From assembly GCF_020687695.1 (NCBI RefSeq), contig NZ_JAJEWL010000003.1, positions 361,177 to 425,176 on the forward strand: a DNA stretch of 64,000 nucleotides, written 5' to 3'. Under the pieces are notes generated by a model. The model did not search any database. It was not told the DNA's origin and worked only from the letters and a program-made list of their open reading frames with translations. Positions 1 through 18,822 of this stretch are shown here, one piece after another; positions within the stretch are counted from its first letter, which is position 1; every line of letters begins with the position of its first letter. Origin of the DNA: Pusillimonas sp. MFBS29. Lineage in GTDB: Bacteria; Pseudomonadota; Gammaproteobacteria; Burkholderiales; Burkholderiaceae_B. Both the position numbers and the translations under genes were made by a program.

Positions 1-1
1 T

Positions 2-1639
2 GTGGTTGGACTGGATTTTCTGCTTAGCGATGTGAACCCGGCTTATCCCGATGATGATGCCATTCTTGCCCAGGCCATAAGCAGGCACGGACGTGTCGTA
101 TTGCCGCAGGTAATCCAGGCGCATGGCGAGGTCGTAAGGCCTCTGGCGCCACTGGGACAAGCCGCGGCGGCCCAAGGCTACATCAACATCTTTCCCGACA
201 AGGATGGGGTGATCCGTTCGCTACGCCTGTTCGACAATGCAGAGCCTGTTCCGCACCAACATTTCATCAGTGCCATGCTGACGGTGGCCGGCGCCCGGGA
301 CAGCCTGTTGCCCATAAAAAACCATACGGGGCCCTTGCTGATTTCCTATGCCGGGAACCCCGGGCATTTCACCCTTTACCCCTACGTGCAGGTGCTCAAC
401 GGCAACATACCACCCGAGACCTTCAAAGGAAAATATGTATTGGTGGGCTCCTGGGGCTCCGGGCTTGGCGACGCCTTTCCCACGCCGCTGAGCCGGGATG
501 GCGAGGCCATGTCCGGCGTTGAAATTCTGGCTAACGGCTTGCAGAACGCCATCGGAGATCACTGGATACGCACGCCTGCTCCGTGGCTGAGCGCAGTGCT
601 TGCCTGCCTGCCGGTGTTGCTGGTGTGCATGGTGCTGCGACGCTTGTCACCACGTCAATCCTTCCTGGCCACGCTCGTCACACTGACGCTTGTTTTTGCA
701 GGCAGCTGGCTATTGTTGCGTCAGGCACAGGTCTGGGTGCCGCTTACCGCCAGCATCATAGGAGTGGCGCTGGCCTATCCCGTCTGGAGCTGGCGCAGCC
801 AGGAAGCAGCGCTGCAGCATATTGACCACGAGTTGCAGGCCTTGCAGACCGAGCGGCACGGCCTTGATGGCGCATACACCGACCACGAATCGACCGAGCG
901 AGACGGCTCCCTTTCCAGCCGCGTAACGCAATTGCACGGGGCCATCAGTCAGTTGCGCAGGGCGCACGAAAAGCGCGAGGAAACCTTGCGCTTTTTATCC
1001 CACGATATGCGGGCCCCGCAAAATTCGATTCTGGCTCTGACGCAGTTGCAAAAGGCGACCGGCACGGCATTATCCGAGCCGGAGCTGCTGCGGCGGGTCG
1101 ACGCCTACGCAAACCAGACACTGGAGCTGGTGGACGGGTTCGTACAACTTGCCCGCGCCGAGGGTATGGTCCTGTCTCCCCAGCGCATGGATCTGGTCGA
1201 GTTGCTCGCGCAATGCTGCGATGACCTGTGGGCCCAGGCCAGACAGCAGCATTTGCTCATACAGTTCGAAGAACCCGAGGAACCTGCCTGGATACAGGGC
1301 AACCCCTCTTTGCTTCGGCGGGTCTGTCGCAACCTGCTGGACAATGCCATCAAATACAGTCCGGCCGATACGCTGATCCGCTGCAGCCTCTCGCCTGGCC
1401 CTGGCGTGTGGGTACTGACCATACAGGACCAGGGCCGTGGCATGAACGCTGCACAGCAGCGCACGCTCTTCACGCCCTTTACCCGCTTCCATGACGATCA
1501 GCCCGACAATCCGGCAGGCGCAGGCCTGGGCCTGGCGTTTGTACAGACGGTGGTCAGGCGCCATGGCGGGACCCTTGACGTGCAGAGCCAGGAAGGCCTG
1601 GGCAGCACTTTCCGCATCAGCTTACCCGCGTCTGCCTGA
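2..1639 (+). CDS. CHASE2-domain sensor histidine kinase, 5' end outside window
   Basis: Membrane sensor kinase that would phosphorylate a partner response regulator; the partner is not in the window. The 545 visible residues begin inside a CHASE2 sensory domain (to about residue 190, with the typical GVEILANGLQ segment). Three hydrophobic helices follow (about 195-212, 220-239, 245-263), then a coiled linker (268-330) and a HisKA domain with H334 in HDMRAP. The C-terminal HATPase shows the N-box NLLDNAIKYSP, DQGRGM and GAGLGLAF. All catalytic boxes are intact, so it looks active. CHASE2 proteins usually carry one more N-terminal helix before the domain, which must lie left of the window; the reading frame is open to the left edge. 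The CHASE2 plus three-TM layout is standard for the family; the ligand is unknown. Confidence 0.9.
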   Translation: MVGLDFLLSDVNPAYPDDDAILAQAISRHGRVVLPQVIQAHGEVVRPLAPLGQAAAAQGYINIFPDKDGVIRSLRLFDNAEPVPHQHFISAMLTVAGARDSLLPIKNHTGPLLISYAGNPGHFTLYPYVQVLNGNIPPETFKGKYVLVGSWGSGLGDAFPTPLSRDGEAMSGVEILANGLQNAIGDHWIRTPAPWLSAVLACLPVLLVCMVLRRLSPRQSFLATLVTLTLVFAGSWLLLRQAQVWVPLTASIIGVALAYPVWSWRSQEAALQHIDHELQALQTERHGLDGAYTDHESTERDGSLSSRVTQLHGAISQLRRAHEKREETLRFLSHDMRAPQNSILALTQLQKATGTALSEPELLRRVDAYANQTLELVDGFVQLARAEGMVLSPQRMDLVELLAQCCDDLWAQARQQHLLIQFEEPEEPAWIQGNPSLLRRVCRNLLDNAIKYSPADTLIRCSLSPGPGVWVLTIQDQGRGMNAAQQRTLFTPFTRFHDDQPDNPAGAGLGLAFVQTVVRRHGGTLDVQSQEGLGSTFRISLPASA

Positions 1640-1683
1640 GCCAGCCGTTCCGTCCCGCCAAACAGCGTAACCGTTGAGCAAAT

Positions 1684-1715
1684 AAAAAACGCCAGGCAAA
1701 GTGCCTGGCGTTTTT
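1684..1715. terminator. Bidirectional terminator between the kinase gene and rpoC
   Basis: A perfect 9-bp stem (1690-1698 with 1702-1710) with a 3-nt loop is flanked by six A residues on the left and five T residues on the right, so it can end the rightward kinase transcript and the leftward rpoBC transcript. Confidence 0.9.
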
Positions 1716-1732
1716 ATTGGGACTACGCGGGA

Positions 1733-10092
<8,360 letters not shown>

Positions 10093-10206
10093 GAGCACTC
10101 CGACTCGAGGGTTACATGGGCCGTCAACCACGGCCCTGGTTTACGACTCCAGAAAGCCCGACTCGGCGAAATAACCGCTACCGAATCGCGGGTTTTCTGG
10201 AAACGC

Positions 10207-10240
10207 AAAAGCCCGGGAGGGCCTTACGCCTTCCCGGGCA
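10207..10240 (-). terminator. rplL-rpoB intergenic hairpin (partial terminator/attenuator)
   Basis: On the minus strand a GC-rich stem (10211-10220 with 10231-10239) is followed by TTTTGCGTTT. It sits between rplL and rpoB, where other proteobacteria have a leaky terminator that lowers rpoBC expression relative to L7/L12. Hairpin seen directly; attenuation inferred from that parallel. Confidence 0.7.
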
Positions 10241-10252
10241 GACGAAAAAGTC

Positions 10253-10636
10253 TTATTTGAGTTCGACTTTTGCGCCAGCTTCTTCAAGCTTCTTCTGAGC
10301 AGCTTCGGCGTCGGCTTTCGACAGGCCTTCCTTGACAGCCTTGGGAGCGCCGTCAACCAGGTCCTTGGCTTCTTTCAAGCCCAGACCGGTGATTTCACGG
10401 ACAGCCTTAATAACGCTGACTTTGTTCGCGCCAACTTCAGCCAACACAACGTTGAACTCGGTTTGCTCTTCAGCAGCGCCACCAGCAGCGCCGCCAGCAG
10501 CGGGAGCAGCCACAGCCACAGCGGCGGCAGCAGCCGACACGCCAAATTTTTCTTCCATTTCCTTGATCAGCTCGGACAATTCGAGCACGGTCATGCTAGC
10601 GATAGCGTCAAGGATTTCTGCTTTGCTTAATGCCAT
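10253..10636 (-). CDS. rplL: 50S ribosomal protein L7/L12
   Basis: Stalk protein of the large subunit that recruits translation GTPases; present in several copies per ribosome. At 127 residues it has the family layout: N-terminal dimerisation helices ([24 protein letters not shown]), an Ala/Gly-rich flexible hinge at about 35-55, and the conserved C-terminal domain with the [16 protein letters not shown] segment. It follows rplJ by 72 bp and is made from the same transcript. It starts at ATG with the usual [11 protein letters not shown]-terminus. Confidence 0.98.
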   Translation of the reverse strand: MALSKAEILDAIASMTVLELSELIKEMEEKFGVSAAAAAVAVAAPAAGGAAGGAAEEQTEFNVVLAEVGANKVSVIKAVREITGLGLKEAKDLVDGAPKAVKEGLSKADAEAAQKKLEEAGAKVELK

Positions 10637-10708
10637 TTTAAGAACTCCAAATATTTATAAATGCCAGGGTTGGGTGTCGCTCTATTCGACGAAATTCCTG
10701 GAGGCGGC

Positions 10709-11233
10709 TTACGCTGCCTCTTTTTGATCGCGCACAGCTGCGAGGCCGCGTGCGAACTTGGTTGGAACTTCGTTGAGCGTACGCACAAATTGCGTGACGG
10801 GGGCTTGCATCGTACCCATAAGTTTCGAAAGCAACTCTTCGCGGGAAGGCATGGTGGCCAAAGCCTTCACGCCGTCCTGGCTCAGCAGGCTGTTGGGCAA
10901 TGCCCCGCCTTTGATAGCCAGCTTATCGTTGGTCTTTGCGAAACCGGAAAGTACTTTTGCCGCCGCAACCGGGTCAGTGCTGACTGCATACATCAGCGGA
11001 CCGGTCAGTTGTGCTGCGAGCTCCTCGAAGGGAGTTCCAGCAATGGCGCGACGGACCAGCGTGTTCTTGAGAACACGCAGATACACACCCGACTCACGCG
11101 CAGTCTTGCGCAATACGGTAATAGAGGCGACGTCCAGACCACGGTACTCAGCGATAATGACCGATTGTGCCTTTGCTACTTCTGCAGAGACTTCTTCGAT
11201 TACTACCGCTTTCTCTTGACGATTGAGACTCAC
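10709..11233 (-). CDS. rplJ: 50S ribosomal protein L10
   Basis: Base of the ribosomal stalk; it anchors L7/L12 dimers to 23S rRNA. The 174 residues start at a GTG ([15 protein letters not shown]) with a GGAG-type ribosome-binding site about 9 nt upstream. The N-terminal RNA-binding part ([21 protein letters not shown]) and the C-terminal helix that binds L7/L12 are both present. In other bacteria L10, with L7/L12, represses its own translation through the mRNA leader; the 249-bp gap upstream is long enough for such a leader. Confidence 0.98.
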   Translation of the reverse strand: MSLNRQEKAVVIEEVSAEVAKAQSVIIAEYRGLDVASITVLRKTARESGVYLRVLKNTLVRRAIAGTPFEELAAQLTGPLMYAVSTDPVAAAKVLSGFAKTNDKLAIKGGALPNSLLSQDGVKALATMPSREELLSKLMGTMQAPVTQFVRTLNEVPTKFARGLAAVRDQKEAA

Positions 11234-11482
11234 GGTTTGAACACTCCATCAAATGACGCGCGGGAGGGTCCCTTGCGTCTACCGAATGCGGCGCACCTGG
11301 TCGAGTTCTTAGTACAACAAGAATTCTTCCATGGGACGCCGTCTGCGCTGGAATCAGTCTGCCTTCAGACTGAAATTAAACCTTGCCTGGGCGTATTGCT
11401 ACGCTGACGGTTCGGCTCCAGCGGTCTTTGACAGCAATGCCTGCTTGCACAGGCACAGCCCAAAGTTCTGTTCCGACAGCTA
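11234..11482 (-). promoter_or_regulatory. Probable rplJ (L10) leader with autoregulatory RNA structure
   Basis: This 249-bp gap between rplA and rplJ holds no gene. On the minus strand it can form several hairpins, among them a stem CAGTCTG/CAGACTG around 11358-11375 placed after an AAGGTTTAATTT segment. Position and structure fit an L10 leader, which L10-L7/L12 binds to stop translation of rplJL. The structure was judged by eye only. A promoter may also lie here, since rplJL-rpoBC often has its own. Confidence 0.5.
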
Positions 11483-12178
11483 TCAGGCTGCCAGAGAAGC
11501 TATTTCTACGCGTGCACCGCCGCCCATCGTGGACGAAACGGCCAGCTTGCGCAGATACACACCCTTGGCGGCGGCAGGACGGGCCTTGTTCAGGGCGTCT
11601 ACCAGTGCAGCCAGGTTGGTTTGCAACTGTTCCACGCCGAAAGAGGCGCGGCCAATGGTGGCGTGAATGATGCCAGCCTTGTCGGTGCGGTACTGAACCT
11701 GACCAGCCTTGGCATTCTTGACTGCCGTGGCGACGTCGGGCGTAACTGTACCAACCTTGGGGTTGGGCATCAGGCCACGGGGACCAAGCACCTGACCCAG
11801 GGCACCAACGATACGCATGGTATCGGGCGAAGCGATCAGGATGTCGAAGTCGATCTGGCCACCTTTGATGGTGTCGGCCAGGTCTTCCATACCGACGATG
11901 TCGGCGCCGGCAGCCTTGGCGGCTTCGGCTTTTTCGCCCTGGGCGAATACGGCGACACGCACCGATTTACCCGTACCGGCAGGCAACACAACCGAACCAC
12001 GAACCAGTTGGTCGGATTTCTTGGGGTCGATACCCAGCTGTACGGCTACGTCGATGGACTCATCGAACTTGGCGGTAGCTGTTTCCTTGACCAGGGCCAG
12101 GGCCTCGGCAATAGGATAGAACTTGTTGCGATCGATCTTGGCGGCAACGGCGGCCGCGCGCTTGCTCAACTTAGCCAT
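11483..12178 (-). CDS. rplA: 50S ribosomal protein L1
   Basis: Two-domain protein of the L1 stalk, which moves E-site tRNA; 231 residues, the standard length. It begins [16 protein letters not shown] and contains the signature segment [18 protein letters not shown] in the second domain. It starts 2 bp after the rplK stop, so the two are co-translated. In relatives L1 represses the rplKA mRNA by binding near the rplK start. Confidence 0.98.
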   Translation of the reverse strand: MAKLSKRAAAVAAKIDRNKFYPIAEALALVKETATAKFDESIDVAVQLGIDPKKSDQLVRGSVVLPAGTGKSVRVAVFAQGEKAEAAKAAGADIVGMEDLADTIKGGQIDFDILIASPDTMRIVGALGQVLGPRGLMPNPKVGTVTPDVATAVKNAKAGQVQYRTDKAGIIHATIGRASFGVEQLQTNLAALVDALNKARPAAAKGVYLRKLAVSSTMGGGARVEIASLAA

Positions 12179-12180
12179 GC

Positions 12181-12612
12181 TTATACCCCTTCAACCGTAA
12201 TGCCCATGCTGCGAGCGCTACCAGCGATCGTGCGTACCGCGGCGTCAAGGTCGGCAGCGGTCAAGTCAGGCGACTTGGTCTTTGCGATTTCTTCAGCTTG
12301 CGCACGTGTCAAAACACCGACTTTGTCGAGGTTAGGACGAGCCGAGCCCTTCTGCACACCGCTGGCCTTTTTGATCAGGATGGCGGCAGGCGGAGTCTTC
12401 ATGATGAAGGTGAAGCTCTTGTCTGCGTAGGCGGTAATGACCACAGGAATTGGCAAACCCGGCTCAAGGCCTTGGGTTTGGGCGTTGAACGCCTTGCAGA
12501 ATTCCATGATGTTCAGACCGCGCTGACCCAGCGCCGGACCGATGGGGGGTGAGGGATTAGCCTTACCAGCTGGTACTTGCAGCTTGATAAAGCCGACGAT
12601 TTTCTTCGCCAT
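12181..12612 (-). CDS. rplK: 50S ribosomal protein L11
   Basis: Binds the GTPase-associated centre of 23S rRNA, the thiostrepton site, and is needed for RelA activation. The 143 residues have the Pro-rich N-terminal domain ([20 protein letters not shown]) and the C-terminal RNA-binding domain ending in the [12 protein letters not shown] signature. It follows nusG by 67 bp in the order secE-nusG-rplK-rplA. Confidence 0.98.
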   Translation of the reverse strand: MAKKIVGFIKLQVPAGKANPSPPIGPALGQRGLNIMEFCKAFNAQTQGLEPGLPIPVVITAYADKSFTFIMKTPPAAILIKKASGVQKGSARPNLDKVGVLTRAQAEEIAKTKSPDLTAADLDAAVRTIAGSARSMGITVEGV

Positions 12613-12679
12613 GCTTAGCTCCTTACGGGTTCAAACGCCAACACGCGACAGACGCGTGCAGCTCCCCGGGGTTAGAAAT

Positions 12680-13213
12680 TCAGGTTTTTTCAACCTGACC
12701 AAAATCGAGTTCTACAGGTGTTGCGCGGCCAAAAATGGTGACCGAGACACGCACCTTGCTTTTCTCGTAGTTGACTTCTTCGACGTTGCCGTTGAAGTCT
12801 GCAAACGGACCCTCTTTGACGCGAACCATTTCGCCCACTTCGAAGAGAATTTTGGGTTTCGGTTTCTCGACACCCTCTTCCATTTGCGAAAGAATTTTTT
12901 CAACTTCACGCTCGGAAATCGGGGCGGGACGGTTACCCGAACCACCCAGAAAGCCGGTTACCCGGTTGGTATTCTTGACCAGGTGCCAGGTTTCGTCGGT
13001 GAGATCCATCTCGACCAGCACGTAGCCCGGGAAAATGCGTCGTTCGGAGATGGACTTCTTGCCACCCTTGACTTCGACGACTTCTTCGGAGGGCACCAGA
13101 ATCTGGCCGAAGGATGTTTCAAGCCCTGCGCGCTCTATGCGCTCGACGAGCGCCTTATGCACGCTTTTTTCCATACCGGAATAAACGTGGACGACATACC
13201 AACGCTTGCTCAT
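12680..13213 (-). CDS. nusG: Transcription termination/antitermination factor NusG
   Basis: RNA-polymerase-bound elongation factor that couples transcription to translation and helps Rho. The 177 residues start [18 protein letters not shown], typical of the NGN domain, and contain [11 protein letters not shown]. The C-terminal KOW domain ([17 protein letters not shown]) contacts Rho or ribosomal protein S10. It starts 9 bp after secE, in the conserved secE-nusG pair. Confidence 0.98.
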   Translation of the reverse strand: MSKRWYVVHVYSGMEKSVHKALVERIERAGLETSFGQILVPSEEVVEVKGGKKSISERRIFPGYVLVEMDLTDETWHLVKNTNRVTGFLGGSGNRPAPISEREVEKILSQMEEGVEKPKPKILFEVGEMVRVKEGPFADFNGNVEEVNYEKSKVRVSVTIFGRATPVELDFGQVEKT

Positions 13214-13222
13214 GTGTGTCCT

Positions 13223-13603
13223 TTAGCTCCAGCCTAACAGCAAGCCGTAAATGACCCCTTCCAGGACCTTGTCGACCACCCACAGCAAGATACCCATTAC
13301 GATCACGAACACAAAGACGATACCCGTCATTTGTGTGGTTTCTTTGCGGGTTGGCCAGACCACGCGCTTCACTTCGTTATAGGCATCACGCCCAAAACCA
13401 AGTGTGCGGCGACCGGGCTCGCTGAACCAGGCGATGACGGCAGCTATAACCAGGCTGCCGATAAACAGGCCTACACGGGCGGCTGCCGGCTGACCTTCAA
13501 GCATGGAATAACCGACTATGCCGGCCACGATAACAAGCACTGCCAGACCCAGCTTAACGCGATCTACGGTGCTGCTAACGGTTTCTACGTTGCTTTTCGA
13601 CAT
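13223..13603 (-). CDS. secE: Preprotein translocase subunit SecE
   Basis: Clamps the SecY channel in the inner membrane. At 126 residues it is the long, three-helix form: hydrophobic segments at about 16-35 and 43-60 and the essential C-terminal one after the amphipathic helix (FGRDAYNEVKRVVWPTRKET, then MTGIVFVFVIVMGILLWVVD). It begins MSKSNVETVSSTVDRVKLG. It lies 45 bp after tRNA-Trp and is probably on the same transcript. Confidence 0.97.
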   Translation of the reverse strand: MSKSNVETVSSTVDRVKLGLAVLVIVAGIVGYSMLEGQPAAARVGLFIGSLVIAAVIAWFSEPGRRTLGFGRDAYNEVKRVVWPTRKETTQMTGIVFVFVIVMGILLWVVDKVLEGVIYGLLLGWS

Positions 13604-13648
13604 ATTCCGGCATTTGACGCCACTTTGTGCGGCTTCGATGTGACTGTG

Positions 13649-13724
13649 TGGCAGGGGCAGTAGGAATCGAACCTACAACCTTCGGTTTTGGAGACCGACG
13701 CTCTGCCAATTGAGCTATACCCCT
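13649..13724 (-). tRNA. trpT: tRNA-Trp (anticodon CCA)
   Basis: A full cloverleaf of 76 nt including an encoded 3' CCA. The anticodon loop reads CTCCAAA with anticodon CCA. The T-arm has GGTTCGATTCC. It sits between tuf and secE, a common betaproteobacterial arrangement. Confidence 0.97.
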
Positions 13725-13783
13725 AGACCCTGAAAGCGATGACGCCTGCCGGAGCCATCGCCTTTACGACTTTTCAATGCAGA

Positions 13784-13800
13784 CAGGCGCATTGCGCCTG
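13784..13800. terminator. Hairpin downstream of tuf
   Basis: A 7-bp stem (CAGGCGC/GCGCCTG, 3-nt loop) lies 11 bp beyond the tuf stop. It lacks a T-tract, so it may be an mRNA-stabilising or processing hairpin between tuf and tRNA-Trp rather than a true terminator. Confidence 0.4.
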
Positions 13801-13811
13801 CTACATGATTA

Positions 13812-15005
<1,194 letters not shown>

Positions 15006-15053
15006 GGCTGACACTCCTGACTATGGAATAGAGCTGTAAATAAAATAAAGTTT

Positions 15054-15128
<75 letters not shown>

Positions 15129-15178
15129 AACTTTTAATTGCTTTCTGCCTTTTGGGGCAAAATTCAAAAAATCGTTAC

Positions 15179-15252
15179 TGGAGCGGGTGAAGGGAATCGA
15201 ACCCTCATCATCAGCTTGGAAGGCTGTTGCTCTACCATTGAGCTACACCCGC
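15179..15252 (-). tRNA. glyT: tRNA-Gly (anticodon TCC)
   Basis: 74 nt including the encoded CCA. Acceptor stem GCGGGTG/CACCCGC and anticodon loop CTTCCAA giving TCC. Middle tRNA of the Tyr-Gly-Thr-tuf unit. Confidence 0.96.
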
Positions 15253-15366
15253 GAAGATTCGTTTCACCTGCGCTGCTGCCGTGCTGCCTGACTGCATGCG
15301 CCTTACCGCAAAAGCGCGTTGCCTGACTAACCCTGGTAGTGGCAGCAACGCGCACGATAAAGTGCT

Positions 15367-15452
15367 GGTGGTGGGAGTTGGATTCGAACCAACGTAGACG
15401 CAAGGTCAACAGATTTACAGTCTGCCCCCTTTAACCACTCGGGCATCCCACC
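15367..15452 (-). tRNA. tyrU: tRNA-Tyr (anticodon GTA)
   Basis: 86 nt including CCA, with the long variable arm of a class II tRNA. Anticodon loop CTGTAAA gives GTA; acceptor stem GGTGGGA/TCCCACC. First gene of the unit, just downstream of a strong promoter. Confidence 0.96.
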
Positions 15453-15467
15453 AAAAGCGAACTCCGA

Positions 15468-15496
15468 ATTATGCAGGGTTTTAAACGCCCTGTCAA
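15468..15496 (-). promoter_or_regulatory. Sigma-70 promoter of the tRNA-tuf operon
   Basis: On the minus strand a perfect -35 TTGACA (15491-15496) is separated by exactly 17 bp from -10 CATAAT (15468-15473). The tRNA-Tyr 5' end lies 15 bp beyond the -10. It is the best-matching housekeeping promoter I found in the window. Confidence 0.85.
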
Positions 15497-15573
15497 ATAC
15501 CTATTTGCGTTTTATTTAAATGATTCAAGTCCGGCGTTGTTATTTAACCGACCGGACCTGCATCTTGTTGCGT

Positions 15574-16884
15574 TTAGAACCAGGTCAGGCCGATAGATAC
15601 GATCACGCCAGTCACGAACAGCTGTATAAGGCAGTAGCCCATGATGTCCTTGGCCTTAAGCCCTGCGATCGCCAGAACAGGCAGTGCCCAGAACGGCTGC
15701 AACAGGTTGGTCCAGGCGTCACCCCAGGCAACGGCCATCGCCACGCGTGGCATGTCGGCGCCCAGTGCCTGAGCTGCTGAAATAACGACCGGGCTCTGTA
15801 CCGCCCACTGGCCACCACCCGAAGGAATGAAAATATTAACAATACCCGCACTCATGAAGGTCCAGAAAGGCAGGCTGTCGGCGCTGGCAAAAGAAGTCAT
15901 CCAGTCGGACAGGCTGGCTGCCAGGCCCGAGTGCATGATGATGGCCATGATGCCGGCGTAGAAAGGAAACTGAATCACAATGCCCGCGGCGCCCTTGATC
16001 GCTTCGTCCAGGCTGTTGAGCAGATTACGCGCATTGCCATGCAAAATAATGGCCAGAAACAGGAAGGTGAAGTTGATGATGTTCAGATTGAGTCCGCCGC
16101 CACGAACAACGTAGAAATCGAACATATAGGCCAGGCCGGCTACGCCGATCAGCATGGCCAGTACCTTGCTGTTTTCAAGGCGGGCCGCCGGGCGATCGTC
16201 TTTCTCGACAACGACAGCGGTATCTTCCAGTTTGCTTTGCTCAACGTATACGCTGTCTTTTTCGTCCGGCAGCATCAGCCTGTTGACCAGGGGCACCAGT
16301 ACCAGCATGGCCAGTACGATGATGATGTTGTAGGTAGAAAAAATGGTGTCGGCAGTTGGAATAATGCCTATCTTGTCTGCTTGAAAGTGACCTTCAGTGG
16401 CGATGGTCAGGGGTATGGAGCCCGCCAGGCCACCATGCCAGACGATAAAGCCGGAATACGCACTGGCGACCAGCAAGCGGTAGTCCACCCTTACGGTACG
16501 CGCCAGTTGCTTGGCGAACAGGGCACTGACCACAAGGCCGAAGCCCCAGTTGATCCAGTTTGCAACCAGGGCAACGACTGTCACCAGTATGATGGCTCCG
16601 CCCGGGGTCTTGGCGAGCTTCGCCAGGCTTTGCAGGATGCGCTTGACCAGAGGCGTGCTGGCCATCATGTAGCCGGCAACCAGCACAAGCACCATCTGCA
16701 TGGTGAAACTGAGCAGACCCCAGAAGCCGTCACCCCACATGGTGACCACTTGCATGGGCGTCTTGCTTTCTACCAGTACCGCGGCAACACCGGCAATCAG
16801 CGTAAGCAGAACAACAAAAATATACGGGTCGGGGAGATAGCGCTCCACCAGCTTCACTGATGAGCGACTAAGTGCTTTGAACAT
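15574..16884 (-). CDS. atoE: Short-chain fatty acid transporter, AtoE family
   Basis: Inner-membrane carrier for short-chain fatty acids such as acetoacetate or butyrate. From the ATG at 16884 (MFKALSRSSVKLVERYLPDPY) it has 436 residues and about a dozen hydrophobic helices. Family segments GDGFWGLLSFTMQM, SAYSGFIVWHGGLAGSIPL and the C-terminal IPSGGGQWAVQSPVV are present. An upstream in-frame start 72 bp away adds a non-conserved tail and is rejected. It stands alone, without the ato degradation genes often linked elsewhere, so the substrate is inferred from the family only. The 110 bp separating it from the tRNA operon promoter hold no gene. Confidence 0.9.
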   Translation of the reverse strand: MFKALSRSSVKLVERYLPDPYIFVVLLTLIAGVAAVLVESKTPMQVVTMWGDGFWGLLSFTMQMVLVLVAGYMMASTPLVKRILQSLAKLAKTPGGAIILVTVVALVANWINWGFGLVVSALFAKQLARTVRVDYRLLVASAYSGFIVWHGGLAGSIPLTIATEGHFQADKIGIIPTADTIFSTYNIIIVLAMLVLVPLVNRLMLPDEKDSVYVEQSKLEDTAVVVEKDDRPAARLENSKVLAMLIGVAGLAYMFDFYVVRGGGLNLNIINFTFLFLAIILHGNARNLLNSLDEAIKGAAGIVIQFPFYAGIMAIIMHSGLAASLSDWMTSFASADSLPFWTFMSAGIVNIFIPSGGGQWAVQSPVVISAAQALGADMPRVAMAVAWGDAWTNLLQPFWALPVLAIAGLKAKDIMGYCLIQLFVTGVIVSIGLTWF

Positions 16885-16956
16885 TTTGTTTTTTTGATCC
16901 TGTTGGTCTATAGACGAGTAAATGACGCAGCTCGAAATGCTAGCACGCAGAAGCAA

Positions 16957-16997
16957 AAAGCAAGGGCAAACCCTGTTGGGGTTTACCCTTGCTTTTT
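16957..16997. terminator. Terminator between parB and atoE
   Basis: A long stem of about 16 bp with one mismatch (16958-16973 with 16978-16993) has T-rich flanks on both strands (TTTTTT on plus; GCTTTTTGC on minus). Placed to end the leftward mnmG-rsmG-parAB transcript before atoE. Confidence 0.85.
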
Positions 16998-17063
16998 TGA
17001 CAAGTACGACTAATTCTGCCTAAAACTTCCTAATTTTATTGATATACATCAAACAGGCAGGTT

Positions 17064-17981
17064 TCAAGCGTCAAGTAGTTTGGCCAGGCCCTGTCGCTCC
17101 AGCAAAGCGTTCAAGTGGTCCCAGCCGTGGAAGTCTATTTGCAGCTGCCCTTTGTTCTTGCTACCGATCTTCAGACTTACCCGGGTACCCAGGTAATCAG
17201 ACAGCGCCTCTTCCAGCCGTTTTGCATCGCCATTTTGGGCACTGCCCTGGCGTCGCGGCAGAACGGCCTTGTCTTCGGCCTGCACCGAGCGGCTAACCAG
17301 CTTTTCCGTTTCTCGTACAGACAAACGCCTGGCAATCACTTCATTGGCCAGCAGGATTTGCGTGGCTGCATCAGTTGCCAGCAAAGCGCGGGCGTGACCC
17401 ATGTCGATATCACCCGCGAGCAGCATGGTTTGTACAGGGCCGGCCAGGTTCAACAAGCGCAGCAGATTGCTGGTGGCCGGACGTGAGCGACCTATGGCCT
17501 GCGCAGCCTGGTCGTGTGTGAGCCCGAACTCGTCAAGCAGGCGCCTGACTCCTTGGGCCTCTTCCAGGGGATTCAGATCTTCGCGCTGTATGTTCTCTAT
17601 AAGAGCCATGACAGCAGCATTTTCGTCAGCGACTTCTTTTACCAGCACCGGCACTTCTGACAGACCAGCGATCTTGGCGGCACGGAACCGTCGTTCACCT
17701 GCGATGATCTCGTAATTGCCCTTATCCTTGCCATCAAGGGGCCGCACCAGAATTGGCTGCATGACGCCCTGACTGCGGATGGACTCGGCCAGCTCGTTCA
17801 GAGCCCCTTCGTCCATGCGTGTACGCGGCTGATACTTGCCGGCACGCAGCAGCCCTACCTTCAGAGTGGACGGCAGCTTGGTCTGCAGGTCGGGCTGGCC
17901 CAGATCGTCGATCGCCCGTGCATCTTCACCAAGCAATGCGTCAAGACCACGGCCCAGACCTTTGGGTTTACGGGTTGCCAT
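17064..17981 (-). CDS. parB: Chromosome-partitioning protein ParB
   Basis: CTP-dependent clamp that loads at parS and spreads along DNA for origin segregation. The 305 residues start MATRKPKGLGRGLDALLGED, the N-terminal ParA-stimulating segment. The CTP-binding box GERRFRAA, the helix-turn-helix (LTHDQAAQAIGRSRPATSNLL) and a C-terminal dimerisation domain follow. Candidate parS targets lie close by, at 19967, 21462 and 21498. It follows parA by 22 bp and is last in the operon. Confidence 0.97.
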   Translation of the reverse strand: MATRKPKGLGRGLDALLGEDARAIDDLGQPDLQTKLPSTLKVGLLRAGKYQPRTRMDEGALNELAESIRSQGVMQPILVRPLDGKDKGNYEIIAGERRFRAAKIAGLSEVPVLVKEVADENAAVMALIENIQREDLNPLEEAQGVRRLLDEFGLTHDQAAQAIGRSRPATSNLLRLLNLAGPVQTMLLAGDIDMGHARALLATDAATQILLANEVIARRLSVRETEKLVSRSVQAEDKAVLPRRQGSAQNGDAKRLEEALSDYLGTRVSLKIGSKNKGQLQIDFHGWDHLNALLERQGLAKLLDA

Positions 17982-18003
17982 GATTGATTCCTTTCCTTAT
18001 CCG

Positions 18004-18822
18004 TTAAATGCGTGGGCGTGCCTGCTGACGCAAGGCCTCTTTCTTGATGCGCTTGATCAGTTCATCGCCAAACTCGACATAGGCTTTTGCGCCACGCGAA
18101 TTCTTGTCGTACACAATACCGGGCAGCCCGTGGCTGGGTGCCTCGGCCAGCCGCACATTTCGCGGGATGACGGTTTTGAATACCTTGTCGCCAAAATGCG
18201 TTTCTATTTGCGCCGATACCTGTTGCTGAAGAGTAACGCGGGTGTCGAACATCACACGCAACAAGCCTATAAGCTGCAAATCAGGATTGATATTGCGATG
18301 TACCCGTTTGATGGTGTTGACCAGGTCTGAAAGGCCTTCCAGGGCAAAGTACTCGCATTGCATAGGTATGATCACCCCATGCGCCGATGCCAGGCCGTTA
18401 AGCGTAAGCAATGACAAGGTAGGCGGGCAATCAATCAGGATGAAGTCGTAGTCGTCGGAAACCTGGTTGATGGCTTGCTTGAGCTGTTGCTCGCGGTCCT
18501 CCATTTGAATCAGATCAATCTCGGCACCAGAGAGCTCACGGTTCGCTGGCAAGACATCGTAGCCACCCGATTCAGAGCGAACTTTGGCTTCGGCTATGGT
18601 AGTGTCGCCAATAAGCACTTGATAGAGGTTTTTTTCAGCCTGATTCTTATCCACGCCACTACCCATGGTGGCATTACCTTGCGGATCGAGATCAATCAGC
18701 AGTACCCGCTTGCGCATGGCAGCCAAAGCCGCCGCCAGATTAATGGCAGTCGTGGTTTTACCTACGCCGCCCTTCTGGTTGGCAATACAGAAGACATTGG
18801 CGGTGGACATACTGGGGCTCAT
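18004..18822 (-). CDS. parA: Chromosome-partitioning ATPase ParA
   Basis: Soj/ParA-type ATPase that moves ParB-parS complexes. I take the ATG at 18822 (MSPSMSTANVFCIANQKGG): it overlaps the rsmG stop as ATGA and has AAGGA 5 nt upstream. That gives 272 residues; the ATG four codons later is the alternative. The deviant Walker A is KGGVGKTT, the A' motif DLDPQGNATMGSG and Walker B DCPPTLSLLT. It sits between rsmG and parB, the standard order. Confidence 0.97.
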   Translation of the reverse strand: MSPSMSTANVFCIANQKGGVGKTTTAINLAAALAAMRKRVLLIDLDPQGNATMGSGVDKNQAEKNLYQVLIGDTTIAEAKVRSESGGYDVLPANRELSGAEIDLIQMEDREQQLKQAINQVSDDYDFILIDCPPTLSLLTLNGLASAHGVIIPMQCEYFALEGLSDLVNTIKRVHRNINPDLQLIGLLRVMFDTRVTLQQQVSAQIETHFGDKVFKTVIPRNVRLAEAPSHGLPGIVYDKNSRGAKAYVEFGDELIKRIKKEALRQQARPRI

